Assembly: GCA_033065855.1 (NCBI GenBank)
Contig: JAVXUO010002127.1
Coordinates: forward strand, 1 to 64,000
Length of the DNA: 64,000 nucleotides
Reading direction: 5' to 3'
Source of the DNA: Escallonia rubra
Lineage: Eukaryota; Streptophyta; Magnoliopsida; Escalloniales; Escalloniaceae
Position numbers and translations under genes: made by a program. Numbering within the stretch: the first letter of the stretch is position 1; each line of letters starts with the position of its first letter. Under the pieces are notes generated by a model. It was given only the letters and a program-made list of their open reading frames with translations. It was not told the origin of the DNA and did not search any database. Below are positions 11,781 to 23,900 of the stretch, one piece after another.

Positions 11781-12712
11781 TAGGTTAGAATATGTTCGCA
11801 CCGTGGGCAAACTTACACCGATTTGTGCACCCGAGGCACAATCGATTAACAATGTGGGATCTTTTTTTGCCTCTAAGGCCTGAGGACTTCACTAGAAATG
11901 TAAATTTTGCTAAAATAGAAACTTTAACAAAGTTTAAGAAAGATGCGCCCACAAAACATAGAGTACTTTACAAAGACACTGAAAATATGTACAATGAAAG
12001 ACATGACTTCCTATCGATACACGACATATCATGAAGAAACTTTGAAAAAGACAAAATAAAAAGAAAATAATTGCATTGCGAACATGATTTTTTCAAGTCA
12101 GGGTTGATGTGTGAATTTGATGACCCCTTGTCCTGTTGCCCTTCTTTTTCTGTTTCACTCATTTGTCTGTAACCGTTCTTTAATTTCCCATAATTGTTCG
12201 TCCTCATCCTCTGTTGAAAGTGGCTCATCAACCATTGCCATCAATTGCTTCACTCCTATTGACAATTGTCTTTCTCTATGTAGTCTATTTCTTGACCACT
12301 TCCATCGATTGACTCGCTTGTGCTGACAGCTGTCTATCTTCATGCAGTTGTGAGAACCGCTTATCAACTGCTACTGTCAATCGTCTTATCTTTTGCTGAC
12401 CACTGTCTATCTGTATGCATTCATGGACGTTGCTTGTCAACTACTACTACCGATTGTTTCGTTCTCGCTGACAATTGTTTCCCTCTGCACAAATTTGTAC
12501 AAACTTTATTTCATGTGCAATCATATTGAACTACCCGACCTTGTCATATCAACCTTGATAAATGACGACATCTTTAATAACTGCCTAGCAGAGTATGCTC
12601 ATTTCTCCTTTGAACATGTGGCCCCCTAGGCACCTATTTCTGCGCGGCTCTCTGCGTTCTAATTGTCCATTATCTTATTTATCACAGTAAAAATATTTTC
12701 ATGTAGCCAACA
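11781..12712 (-). other. Possible gypsy 3' LTR, minus strand, low end not found
   Basis: On the minus strand a polypurine tract (AGAGGGGGCAA, 12713-12723) is followed by TGTTGG at 12712, the layout of a retrotransposon 3' LTR start. The gypsy pol remnant upstream on the same strand (13.5-14.7 kb) supports this. I could not find the other LTR edge. The stretch 12110-12530 contains imperfect repeats of GACAATTGT/TGTCTATCT-type sequence. No protein was recognised. Confidence 0.35.
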
Positions 12713-12723
12713 TTGCCCCCTCT

Positions 12724-13515
12724 AACTCGTGTGATGTGTGTAGTCATGCGAGTTAATTTCTGATTTGATTCAAAGTCTAGCGGTTTCCTTTCACTACACA
12801 ACTGTTTTGATAAAGTTAAGTGTCAGCTTAACTCTTTAGCTTATTCTACTTAAACGAAATTGACCTCACCTCTAAAAAACATTCTATTGTTTCTTCCAAA
12901 CCTCAAACCCCTTCTCTGCGATTCTACCCTAAATCTTAGACATTATGGGGAAGAAGAAATTTATTCCCAAGGGAGACAAATGAGAGGGCGTTCCTTTTTC
13001 GCTTAACCCCCGATGAGGCATTGGTGCCCTTAGGGCTCACATCAAGCGTATTGATACACACGCTCTGATCACATCTAAGAAACTTGCAATATTCATTAGG
13101 CCTCACATTTCAGGCCCCTCTTTCAGGAATGGGCTTCAATCTCTGGCTGGTTATTCGGTTGATGAATCAAAAAACCTATTGTTAAGGGAGCCCTATTTAG
13201 ATTGGACAATCCCCTCTATGCACTAAGGCACATTTCAAAGGTTAGCAAGAAACTGGGTTGCAAATGGCCAACTCTTGTTGATGCCGATTAGGGTTGATGC
13301 ATCTACTACGTGTTGGCCACCTAAGCCAATCAGTGGACACGATAAGGTATTTACAAACTTATTCACATGTCCAAAGATCCACCTAAGGTGGATCGATGAC
13401 TATCGATTTCTTCTTTCTGTTTCTGGTCCCTTACTACCAAACAATTCCATGTTGATGACCAAAAAGATGTCGCCACCAGCCATCACCTTGCACTTGAACA
13501 ACCAATAGTACAAGG
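12724..13515. other. Unassigned, probably decayed gypsy interior
   Basis: Short plus-strand frames (one starting MGKKKFIPKGDK near 12944) match nothing I recognise. Position between the RNase H remnant and the putative polypurine tract suggests a shortened, decayed integrase region of the minus-strand element. Confidence 0.3.
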
Positions 13516-14660
13516 ACCATTTTTGTTATTTCCTCAAGAAATTTCTAAGTGTTGGGCTAGCATAGATCCGGCAGCTGTATCTGTCACAGTTAAGTATAAC
13601 AGTGGAACGATTCCTGGCACCGAGGGGCTAGGACCAGTGGATTACTCAAGTACTCCTTTATTTTCCCAAATGTCTCTTTGCATTGGGGATTCCATTCCAT
13701 GGTTGAAATCTTTCGAGGCAATGCAAATATTGTCTCACAGATCATTATAAACTTCGGATTTCCTTTCACTCTTTGGTGGTGGCATTTCTACTATGGACTT
13801 AATCTTAGCCGGGTCTACTTCTATGCCCCTTTCACTAATAATAAATCCTAAAAGCTTACCCGCTGTAACTCCAAACAAACAATTCCATGGATTAAGTCTC
13901 ATACTACATTGTTACGGTCTTCCAAAATAGTTTTGTAAGACTGAGCAGTCGTCTTCACGCTTTGCGGCTTAATGATCATGTAATCCGCATATACTTATAT
14001 CTCTTTGTGGAACTTATCATAAGGTAGTGGTTGTGCTCAGGTAGGTATCCCCAACATTTTTCAACCTGAAAGGCATCACATTATAACGAAAGATCCCCCA
14101 AGGGACGGTGAAGGCAGTCTTTTCCTGATCTGCAGGAGCCATCTTACTCTAACTAGACTCACAAAATAATCTATAAAGGAGACTAGCTCATACTTCAAAC
14201 GTATTATAATTAAATCAATGACAGGGACAGAAAAGTCATCTTTTCTGGGGATGCCTTGTTAAGTTCCCTATAATCAACCTACATTTGGACCTAACCGGTC
14301 GGCTTTGGAACTAGTATTGTGTTGGCCAACCAAGTAGGATACTCCACGATTCTTATGAATCATATGCTGAGGAGTTTCATGACCTCGTCATTAACCTTAA
14401 GAGACCACTTGGGTCTCAACTTCTAGAGTTTTTGTTTGAAGTGTTTGATTTCCATGAAAGTGGGCAAGTGATGTTTGAAATTCGAGGGATCAATGGCAGG
14501 CATGTCACTATACGACCAAGCAAATACATATGAGAACACCATTGAGAACTTGTGGCAAACTTCTACTGGGTCCACAATGTCGTTGATGATGATGTTGTAG
14601 AGATCGTTGGCACATGTGGTGAAATGTCGGCACTTATTGGTAATCGACATTTCTCTTATG
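13515..14660 (-). pseudogene. Ty3/gypsy pol remnant, minus strand (RT to RNase H)
   Basis: From high to low coordinates: DMPAIDPSNFKHHLP and KLRPKWSLKVNDEVMKLL (start of RT, about 14515-14340), EYPTWLANTILVPKPTG (about 14340-14290), LGFIISERGIEVDPAKI (end of RT, about 13850-13790) and LYLTVTDTAAGSMLAQ (RNase H, about 13600-13550). The order is that of a gypsy polyprotein. Stops and shifts are frequent, so it is not functional. The upstream gag and 5' LTR were not recognised. Confidence 0.7.
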
Positions 14661-16200
14661 TAAGAACGTTGTTGAGGGCTTATGGAAAACTTCTCCCGAG
14701 TCCGCCCTTTTGATGATGTTACATTGAACTCTTGTTATTATGTTTGAACACGGGTTGATCCTCTGATCCGGTATTCTTTGTTGAGTTGTGTTGTTGAGGA
14801 CATAAGGTGGAATAATTTTTCCTTAGTCCGCCCCGTTGATGAAGCCCTGTTGCTTAGCTGTAACGCGATTATGGACATGCACTCAAGATGAGTTTCCTGC
14901 TTGTTGACAGTGTCTCTTCTATTCACTTGAGATTTAGATTGTCTTACCTCACTTCAGCTTATCCTCTTACTCAACTTTTCTAGTTTGTTTTCTTTCCCTT
15001 CCTAGAGGATTCTCCTTGGTCAACCTTATAGCCTGAACAACACAACATAAGGAATGAGCGCAAATCGCCCAGTAAAGACAAAACGTAGAGTATCGTCTAC
15101 ACATGATTCAAGAGATTCGGAAAAGTAATAATCATCTCAATGATAGCAATGAATCAAGAGTTACAATACATTTACGGCATCAATATGATTATTGTCAAAA
15201 GATCTTCTTCTTTCGTTAGGCTAAGCGGCTTCAAGGCCCAACATGACAGCATTGTTGCCACTTCCTCATGGACATGACTGACTGACTGACTATGCAAGTG
15301 AACCCAAAATGACTATGCAATTGAACCTGAAATCCAAAGTCGTAAAAATAAACATCATTGAAATACAAATCATCAGAAATGCAACTTGGACATGACGGAC
15401 TAGATTCGACCAGACACGACAGACTAAGTAGGAAGAATATTTCTTTAACTTAGGTAGCAGCCAAAGTTTTTTCTGCTTGAACTTGCTATCATGCTAGTAC
15501 TATTTTTACGCCTTTAAATGCTTGTTTGAATCAGATTTATTGCGGTTAAAGAACCATTCTGTAAGGAACTGATAATCCTATCAAAAAAGTTGAACCAAGT
15601 TATCCCATCACATCTCACACGAGATGTGTCGATTTACAGTTGGCGACTTCCATTATTGAATGAGATCATCATCTCATTTCACATTTCAGTATGCTGTAAA
15701 AAGTAAACTTTCCCATGTAATGCACAGCATGGTAAGCAGAGTGTCTCAGTCAGCGTGCTTTTGTGTACTGGGCAGAGAGCAAATGGATGAAAAAGAAAAA
15801 ATTGAACGAGCTCCATGATAATATAAAATTGCTAGTAATCTATGTCATACCATAAAATTTTAAATGAGTGGCTTCAACACAAAATTGGCTTTTCTGTACA
15901 GGTCAAAGAATTCGGTACTAAGAATGACCTATTAACTGATTAAATTATTCTTAGTGGATTACACAGCCTTAAGTCATGATAATACTCTTTGTTCATAGGA
16001 TTCTCCCAAAACTTCAATTGGGAAGTAGACTCTTGCAAGTTTGGTAGAATTTTTATGAATTTAACGGACTCAACTCAAGAAAATATTGACATTTACTCAA
16101 TCCAACCTACTTAGTTACCAAATGACTTAGGATGAGTTGGTTTAATGTTATAGTATCTTATGTTGGGTCGGGCTATAAAGTCTGTTTTTAAAAATATATT
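14661..16200. other. Unassigned AT-rich DNA, possible LTR fragments
   Basis: No coding sequence recognised. GCGCAAATCGCCCAGTAAAG at 15060-15080 resembles, on the minus strand, the 'TTTACTGGGC' segment seen near the 3' part of gypsy LTRs, so part of this may be an old LTR of the minus-strand element. Low certainty. Confidence 0.3.
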
Positions 16201-16204
16201 CTGT

Positions 16205-16635
16205 TGGTAGATTCCAGAAATAGGAACCACCACTAGCTACCATCACCAACCATAGCACCGCCAAGCGCTAACACTACTAGTGACTGTCGCCGACTACAAC
16301 CACTAATAACAATGTCAACGGCGATGCCGGCTACCACAACCTGGCACTGCTTCCACCGGGGACAGTCTCCTCTATCGCCAGCTGCCGTCTCCACCGCCGG
16401 CAATTGCCGACAGTCGTCAGAAGCCGCTAGCGCTGCCACTACTAGCCACCCTCGCTAGCTGGCTGCCACCGTAGGCTGCTAGCTTTTTGAGCCACTGCTG
16501 CCACCACCCTAGAGACAACAGCCAGTAGCTACATCCGTCACTTACCCACCGCCGGCTGCTGCCACTGGCCACCGCCACCTCGCTCTGCCTGTCGTCACTA
16601 CCTGCAGCCGCCACAACTTTTAACCGACCACCATC
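16205..16635. repeat. GC-rich imperfect trinucleotide (ACC/GCC) stretch
   Basis: About 430 bp dominated by CCACC, GCCACC and CTGCCGC words in otherwise AT-rich DNA. Open frames on the minus strand here are a by-product of composition and resemble no protein. Confidence 0.6.
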
Positions 16636-17638
16636 GCCGTACTTTGTGTTTAGTGTAAAAAAAACTCTTTCTTTGTTTTCATCAAGTTATATAGACCCAA
16701 CTTAGCTCAATAAAATCAACCCAGCTAGCGTAAAAAGATGGAGTTAATGTAGGTTAGAATTGAAAAGTAATTCCTTAAGTTAAGTAAATACCAAAGCTAA
16801 CCCACGCAAGTTGCAGCACTAAGGTATACACGTTGTCTATTTTAAGTCGCACAATGAGCAACATTAAATATTATTCATTAGTATTATATTTGTGGATAAT
16901 AATCGACAAGTCGTGCATTTGAGCTGAAACCGAGTACTATGCCTCGGCGTTATATTTGTCAATAGTAATTGGCAAGTCATGCGTTTGAGCTAAAATTGAA
17001 TTATTCTGCACCACTTAAGCTTGAAGAAAAGACCACGCGCATACTTTATCTTGGCCTCTTTACTTTCAGTGTTATATTAATGTACTTCAAGTTTTGTTTG
17101 TAAAATTGCAAAACTAAGAAGAATTATCAAAAAGTCTCATTAGTAAAAAGATGGATGAAACAAGTACTTAATTTGATCTCAATTCATAATTTTCTCATCT
17201 GTGCAACCAACTTCTCATTTTCGCCCAACCTCCAACTTCCAATTTAAGATAGAAGATCACATTGCTTGCACACCATTTGCTGACCAAACGTAAATGCTTT
17301 GTCTCACAAAAACAAAACTACCTCTCACGCATATGGTAAAAGTCTTTAGTGTAATAGTTAAATTATTTTGAAGTACTTTTATTTTTCTTCAAAATGTAAC
17401 GCTTTTGATGAGGAAAGATTTTTTTTTATCTAATTTATTATTTCCATGTCCATAATCAACCCTTTGGTTGCTAACTTGAATTACCTTTATGTACTTAAAG
17501 ATATAAAAGTTGTTAGTACCCATCTCATTTTCTTTTTTTTTTCTTTTTTTCTTTTGGGAGGAATAGTGTGCATGGCTTAGGTGATTATGATCTCTCATAT
17601 CCGTACGAAGTGTTCGTTCAATTCACAATGTCCATTAC
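16636..17638 (+). other. Upstream region of the NRAMP gene
   Basis: AT-rich, without recognisable coding sequence or element. It must include distal promoter sequence. I see no well-defined iron-response element I would defend. Confidence 0.4.
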
Positions 17639-17639
17639 T

Positions 17640-17649
17640 CTATAAATAC
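17640..17649 (+). promoter_or_regulatory. TATA box of NRAMP
   Basis: CTATAAATAC lies 83 bp before the start codon, in a good position for a transcript start around 17670. The presumed 5' UTR then holds ACACACAC and a GAGAGAGA tract (17708-17724), common in plant leaders. Confidence 0.6.
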
Positions 17650-17731
17650 ACGAGACAAGTGCAAGTGAAGGACCATCAAGCGAGACACACACACAGACAC
17701 ACAGAGTGAGAGAGAGAGAGAGAGACGGAGG

Positions 17732-20700
17732 ATGGCAAGCCTGCAGCAGGAACATCGAGGGACTGGTGGGAGCAACCGCATCGTCGCCGTTGACGTGAGT
17801 CCACCATCCATTACTACTGCTAATGACTACAAGGATTCAGATGATCAAGAAGATCCAAATCACAAGGTCACTCTCTCTCTCCCCTTCTCTCTCCTCTTTG
17901 TGCATGTGTTTGCTTCCTTTCTTTTACATGTTCTATTGCTGTGTGGAACGTATGAAGATCAGAAATACTGAACACTTGTCGTGTATGTTTTCATATAAAC
18001 AGAAACCTGGATGGAGAAGGTTTTTAACATATGTTGGTCCTGGTTTCCTTGTTTCAATCGCTTACGTTGACCCTGGCAATTGTAAGTCTCTCTTAAAGGA
18101 TCTCTCTATCCTATTTGTTTCTGTCTCTGTGAGAATTTGTCTGTCATAAAAAGCTTTTGAACTGAACATACTAACTTCAGTCCTCTATCATTGGTACCCA
18201 ACGTGTCATAGTGGAAACTGATTTGCAAGCAGGAGCAAACCACGGATATGGGGTAAGTGATGCTGTAAGCAGAGTCATACTGAGGAGTAATAATAGAGGG
18301 AACCTAGTATATCAGTTGTCATTTGTAATCTTCTTCCGTACAATTTTTCAGCTACTTTGGATAATCCTCCTTGGGTTAACCTTTGCTCTCATAATTCAAT
18401 CTCTCGCGGCAAATCTTGGTGTAAGCACTGGTAAGACTGAAAACAAAATAATGAGCTTATCTATATCTAGGTATCATTAATTAAGAGATGTTCATCTTCA
18501 TGCAAGTTCTTACTGTTTCTTGATCTTTCAGGCAAGCACTTATCAGAATTATGCAAGGCTGAGTACCCGAGATATGTTAGATATTGCCTGTGGTTGCTTG
18601 CTGAGATTGCCGTCATAGCGGCTGACATTCCTGAAGGCACGAACCTTTACCCATTTTTGTTTTGTTATGCTGGCATGTTGTCAAAGTAAAACTCTATGTT
18701 GTTAAAGCAAAGTACAATAGACTGAAGCAATCTGTACAAAGAACTCATAATAAAGGTATTGTTTCCGCAAGATCCATGCTCTCCGGCCAATATATATTGC
18801 ATGCAATCGCTGTAACAACTTCAAGCACAACTGGCGAAGGTGTTACGGCGATTACATGTAAGCTTAACATTTTCTTTCCCTGACAAAGCTTTCTTACAGC
18901 CCAGCTATTAGCCTAGGATAATGAAAAGAAAAAAGTAATATTTTTGAACAATCCAAGCTCTTACCACCCAGCTATTAGCTTAGAGAAACGACTTTTGTTA
19001 TAAGCTTTCTTACATGTTTGCTCGGTTATTGTCAAAATTGGAAGAGAACAAGTAAAAAGAGGTTCATATATCTTTCCTAATTTGTACTTTTTTTCTATAT
19101 ATATGTATTTTTTTAAATTTCATGGCAGTGATTGGGACAGCCTTTGCACTGAATATACTTTTCCACATCCCAGTTTGGGCCGGAGTTCTCTTCACTGGTT
19201 TGAGCACTCTCCTGCTTCTTGGCCTGCAACAATATGGGGTAAGTCTGGAATTTTTTTATAGATAAATATGCAAGTTGCGTGACAACCACTCCATCGAAAG
19301 GTTTATATAAGTTTACAAGAAGATGGGACGAAAGAAATTAAATATATATGTTCACATCGTGACGAGTGACCTGACTTTATTTGGTATTTTATAATTTGAA
19401 ATGGTGTTATCTTTTTTGATTTGGTTCTAGAATTGGTAAGTTTTCTTAAATGTATTGTGGCATATGTTTCTTTATATTTTTACTAGCCCAGTAAACCCAA
19501 GTCAAGTTCAGCCTGGTTTATAAAATACAACATAACATAAGATTTTAAAAAGTGTTTAACACTTTCAGCAACAATTATTAGCAGCACTTTTTTAGCGTCA
19601 CTAAATAAAAGTCACTAGAAACATTTAAAGACAATTGATTGTCGCTATATAAGGAGTAGGAGAAAGATTCCTCCAACCGGGGTAACAGCAAATTTTTTTC
19701 CTTAAGTAAATATCAGAAAATGAGTTCACTTGCATTCCTCATAACTTTGGATTATTAAATAGCATTGTTTGTTTGATTAGTATCCATTCAGTTATTATGA
19801 GATGTTTGCATATACATACGTGTTTATCTGTAATTTTTGTTATATTGTGAGCTGAAATACAAAGAATACATGGTGACAATGGAGCCACTAGATACCTGCC
19901 TTCTTTAAGCATACAATTATAGTCGTAATTAAAAATTAGTGTCACTATCACGTATCCCTTTGAATTGTAAATGTTATATGTGATTTTAATTCTTTGATTT
20001 CATAAGGTTTTTAAGGTATTACATATGTTCTGGAAGTTATTATAACAGTTAACTAGAAATAAAAAAGGAATAGAGTTTCATTTTAATTTTAACAGGACTT
20101 ATGTATACACATTATTACTTTCAAGATAAGTTACTACTTTTTGTAAAAATAAATTTAGCACAATAACCACATAATATTCAATATTTTCATATATGCGTGT
20201 TTCTTTAATTCTTGTAAGATTCTAGTAATGAGGACGTTCAATTGATGAAAATGACGTGTCTTTATTTTTTGGTATTTTTTGGTGCTGAAATGATTTTTTA
20301 CATTATCTGTAACTACTATTTATCTCTCCAAGTTCTAGTTCTTATATTTACTAAGTACATTTAATGATATTTTTCATGAATTATACTTAATTTATTACGA
20401 CATAATATGACAATTATATACCAAAATATGTCAGGTTATACCTATAACTACAATAAGTTTGCAAAGGATAACAAATATCATTATATTAGGCTAATATTAT
20501 ATGACAAAGATTAATCAACCGCTTGCTATTGAATTCGCATAATAATCACCACTCGTAGTTATAATCAATTCCATCATAATCAGAAGTGAGTTTTAATCCT
20601 TATAACTTGTCTAAGATTTACTAATTAGTCTTATGTTTCATAAAAAAATAATTAAGTATAAGAAAAAAAGTCTTTTTATTGATCGTTAGGGCCCTATGTC

Positions 20701-20958
20701 AACTGGTTTATCATTAGTTTTGTAGAATTATGTGGATACATTTTCACATTATAGGTTTTATATATTCTCAGTAATTAAGAATTATTTGAGTTAACTGTAC
20801 CAACTTTTTTTTCTAATACATACGTGATTTCTTTTCAAAATCTCATATAGGCGATGTAGCCAATTTGTCAGTTGTGCAGTTTTACCAAAGCAAACAATTA
20901 TCCTTATCTTGATTATTAAAATTGTATATTACGTCAATAATTTTTATAATGATAATTT

Positions 20959-20996
<38 letters not shown>

Positions 20997-23900
20997 GGAC
21001 GCAATCCACTGCCCGCGCATGCAAACTAGTTTTCTTGTCAACGCGATCTCACCGTCTATCCGTGATTTATGGACGGTCCAGATTAAATCTTCTCCCTCAA
21101 TAGTGCTAGATAACCCTAGTACTTTAACATATTTACAATCTAGCCTCAAAACTTTAGAAAAATATTATTTTATGCACCCTAATACTTACTCACCTACAAT
21201 ATAAACTATAAAGAAATTTCAGGATATAATGCTACTTACAAAGATTCTGCTATGGGTCCTTGAATGTACGCCCACCATGCTTCTCCTGTTGCTTTTCGAT
21301 ATCCAAGCTTTTCACTGAGTGGACACATAACTCGTTGCCTTACGTTTCTCAGATTTGGCTAATGGCTATTATCAAACACTCTCAAGCTTCTAGGATATTG
21401 GTTTGAAAAGAGCAGTAGAAGACGTCATACTAAAATCAATACCTCTTTATTTATATTGGAAAGGAAATATTCCATAGGAGCAATAGAAATGAATGTTTCT
21501 TTCTATTGTTGCACACTCTAAATCTTAGCACACTTCACATTCTTACACTCTTCACTCTCTCAGACTTCTTCTGCCTTCTAGCTCTTACTTCGACCCTTTT
21601 TATAGTTGAAAGGATCAGGCACATAGGATTCTTCAATAATGAAAAATCTCTATTATTTTTTGTAGGGTCTTCTTTCTTTTATTGTGGCAGACATCTTTAT
21701 TCTCTTTCCAACTTGGCCTTGTCAATTTTCGCTGGCCATTATGTCCATTTCAATCATGGCTATCCTGTGGTCCCATACCTTCTTGTACAGTTCAAAAGTT
21801 TGGCTAGGTATATCAGGTTCTTCTTCTCCTTGGCCGTTGAACTGTTCATAGAGTTTGATTACCCGATCTTGACCTTGTTTGGAGGGCTCTATGGATGCTC
21901 TACACCACTTCATGATTACTATTCTTCGTCCATCACAAAAGCATGCTTCTATGGGATCGGCTACCATGGTTTCAATGGTTGCATGAACACAACTGATTCT
22001 TTTGATCTTGTCTTTCTCCGGATTATACGTGTTCCATAGCTCATCCTTGTGTGGTCGGTAAAAATTCTTTAAATTTTTATTAGCGAATCGACAAATGAAA
22101 CAAATCTGGTATGGTTGGTAGAATTTGGTTTCGCTTCTTTCTGCCAGTGTTGACAGTATTTGGACTGTGATAATCTGTTGACTAAATCCCATAACTCCAA
22201 GAGCATATCGAACTATAGCTTGGAGACTATCAATGAGTTGATAATTATCTCGATTTATTTCGAATGTGTCTACGAGTCCATGTTCAATCCATTTAAGATC
22301 AACCTTGTCTGATGGTAATGTGAGGCTTGGCCATCCATAATCCCAATTCAGGAACGCCTTTATTTCTAGTTTGTGAAGGATCTCTTCGTGTTCATTCTCC
22401 TTCCTAGCTAGTTCTTTTATTTCTGTAGTGATATCAGCTGGGAGAAATGATTCTAGTTCTTCTAGCAATCTAATTCTTTCTTCCTTTTCTTGTAGGACTA
22501 TCATTCTTTCCTCATCGTTTATATTAAGCCTTTCTTCTAAATGCTTAACATAATTAGTTAATTGACTGAGGGTTCTTCGTAACTCTTTTCGGTAATTTTC
22601 CCTCAGATAGTGCCAGACATTTCCAAAGATTTTTTTTACTCTCTTCACATAACCCTGGATCATAAAACGTTTTTATTTTATTATTATTGGTTTGTGTTAT
22701 AGTAGCATTTTGCTTTGAAGATTTTCATCTTCGTCGGTTGCCACTTTTCTTTTTAGATCCTTATTGTTAGGATAGTAATTTTTAATTTTCTTGTGCACTT
22801 GTTTAGGGCGCCTTGTTGTTGAGGTTTCAGCCTTACTCTCTTTATTGCAAAACTTATGCATTGGTATTGAACGCTTAGTTTTCTATCGTCCTATTTTAGG
22901 GCTTTCGAGTTGGTAGTTCCAACCATCCTCTTCCGCTACTGGGGGAGGATTTGTGAGTGACAAAGAATTGTTATCTTTCTTTTTAGGGTAAATGACGTAG
23001 TAGTTGAATTTCCCTGATGGTTCTCCCAGTAGACCGACTTCAGGATCTCCAGCTTCTTAGCTTTCTTTTAAGGCCTTTTGAGTAGTCTTTTTTAGGGTAA
23101 CAACAACTCCCTGCATCATAAAGCATCATTCCCAGTTAGGCTATCTACAAGTTCATTTTTGGCTGATGAGATGTATTATACATCAAAAGTATAATAACTG
23201 AACCATTGTTGCCATCAATAAAGCCTTATTTGATTAACATCTCTTAAGTCTCTTTTAAGGAAAGCTTTAAAACACATATTATATGTTCTGATCAGAAAGT
23301 GTTCTAAAACTAGAAATATGTAAAAATATTTTATGCCGCGTTTTATAGCTATAAACTCTTTTTTGTTTAGGTGATACCGAGTTTCTGCATCCTTAAAGGT
23401 TCCACTCCAATATCCACACAGCTGTTCTTCAACTTGATTAGGGGGTATTGCTTTTAATACTGCACCCCAACAATTTTCATAAGCGTCAGTTTCTAGAACT
23501 AACTTGTCTCCTTGTTTAGGCAAGCTAAATTTTGGTAGGGTTTTTACCTGGCCTTTTACCCATAGAACATTTGGGTATCTTCATCTTCCTATATCCATTT
23601 TCCTTTTCTAAGTTTTTTACTTAAGGTTTCTGTTAGGTTTGATAAATGAGGAATGAATTTCCTTGCATAATTTAACAACCCAATAAACCTTTGAAGTTGT
23701 TTTACATCATTGATTTGTTCTGGAAATAGCTTTATTTTTTCAGCTATGTGATCTTGAAGGACAATTTTTCTACTGTCTTCTATTCTCAATCCTACAAAGT
23801 TAATGGTGGTTTGTTCTCATTCACATTTCTGTTGTCATAATACTAATCCATGATCTATAAATCCTTGTGCTATCTTTTTTAGATGATTTCTATGTTCTTC

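Noticed and set aside
16233..16614. Two overlapping minus-strand frames in GC-rich DNA
   Set aside because: Composition-driven; low-complexity Ala/Gly/Ser text with no domain, start context or splice signals.
17341..17640. Specific metal-response element upstream of NRAMP
   Set aside because: Only short words could be matched, which occur by chance in this AT-rich DNA; not enough to claim a site.
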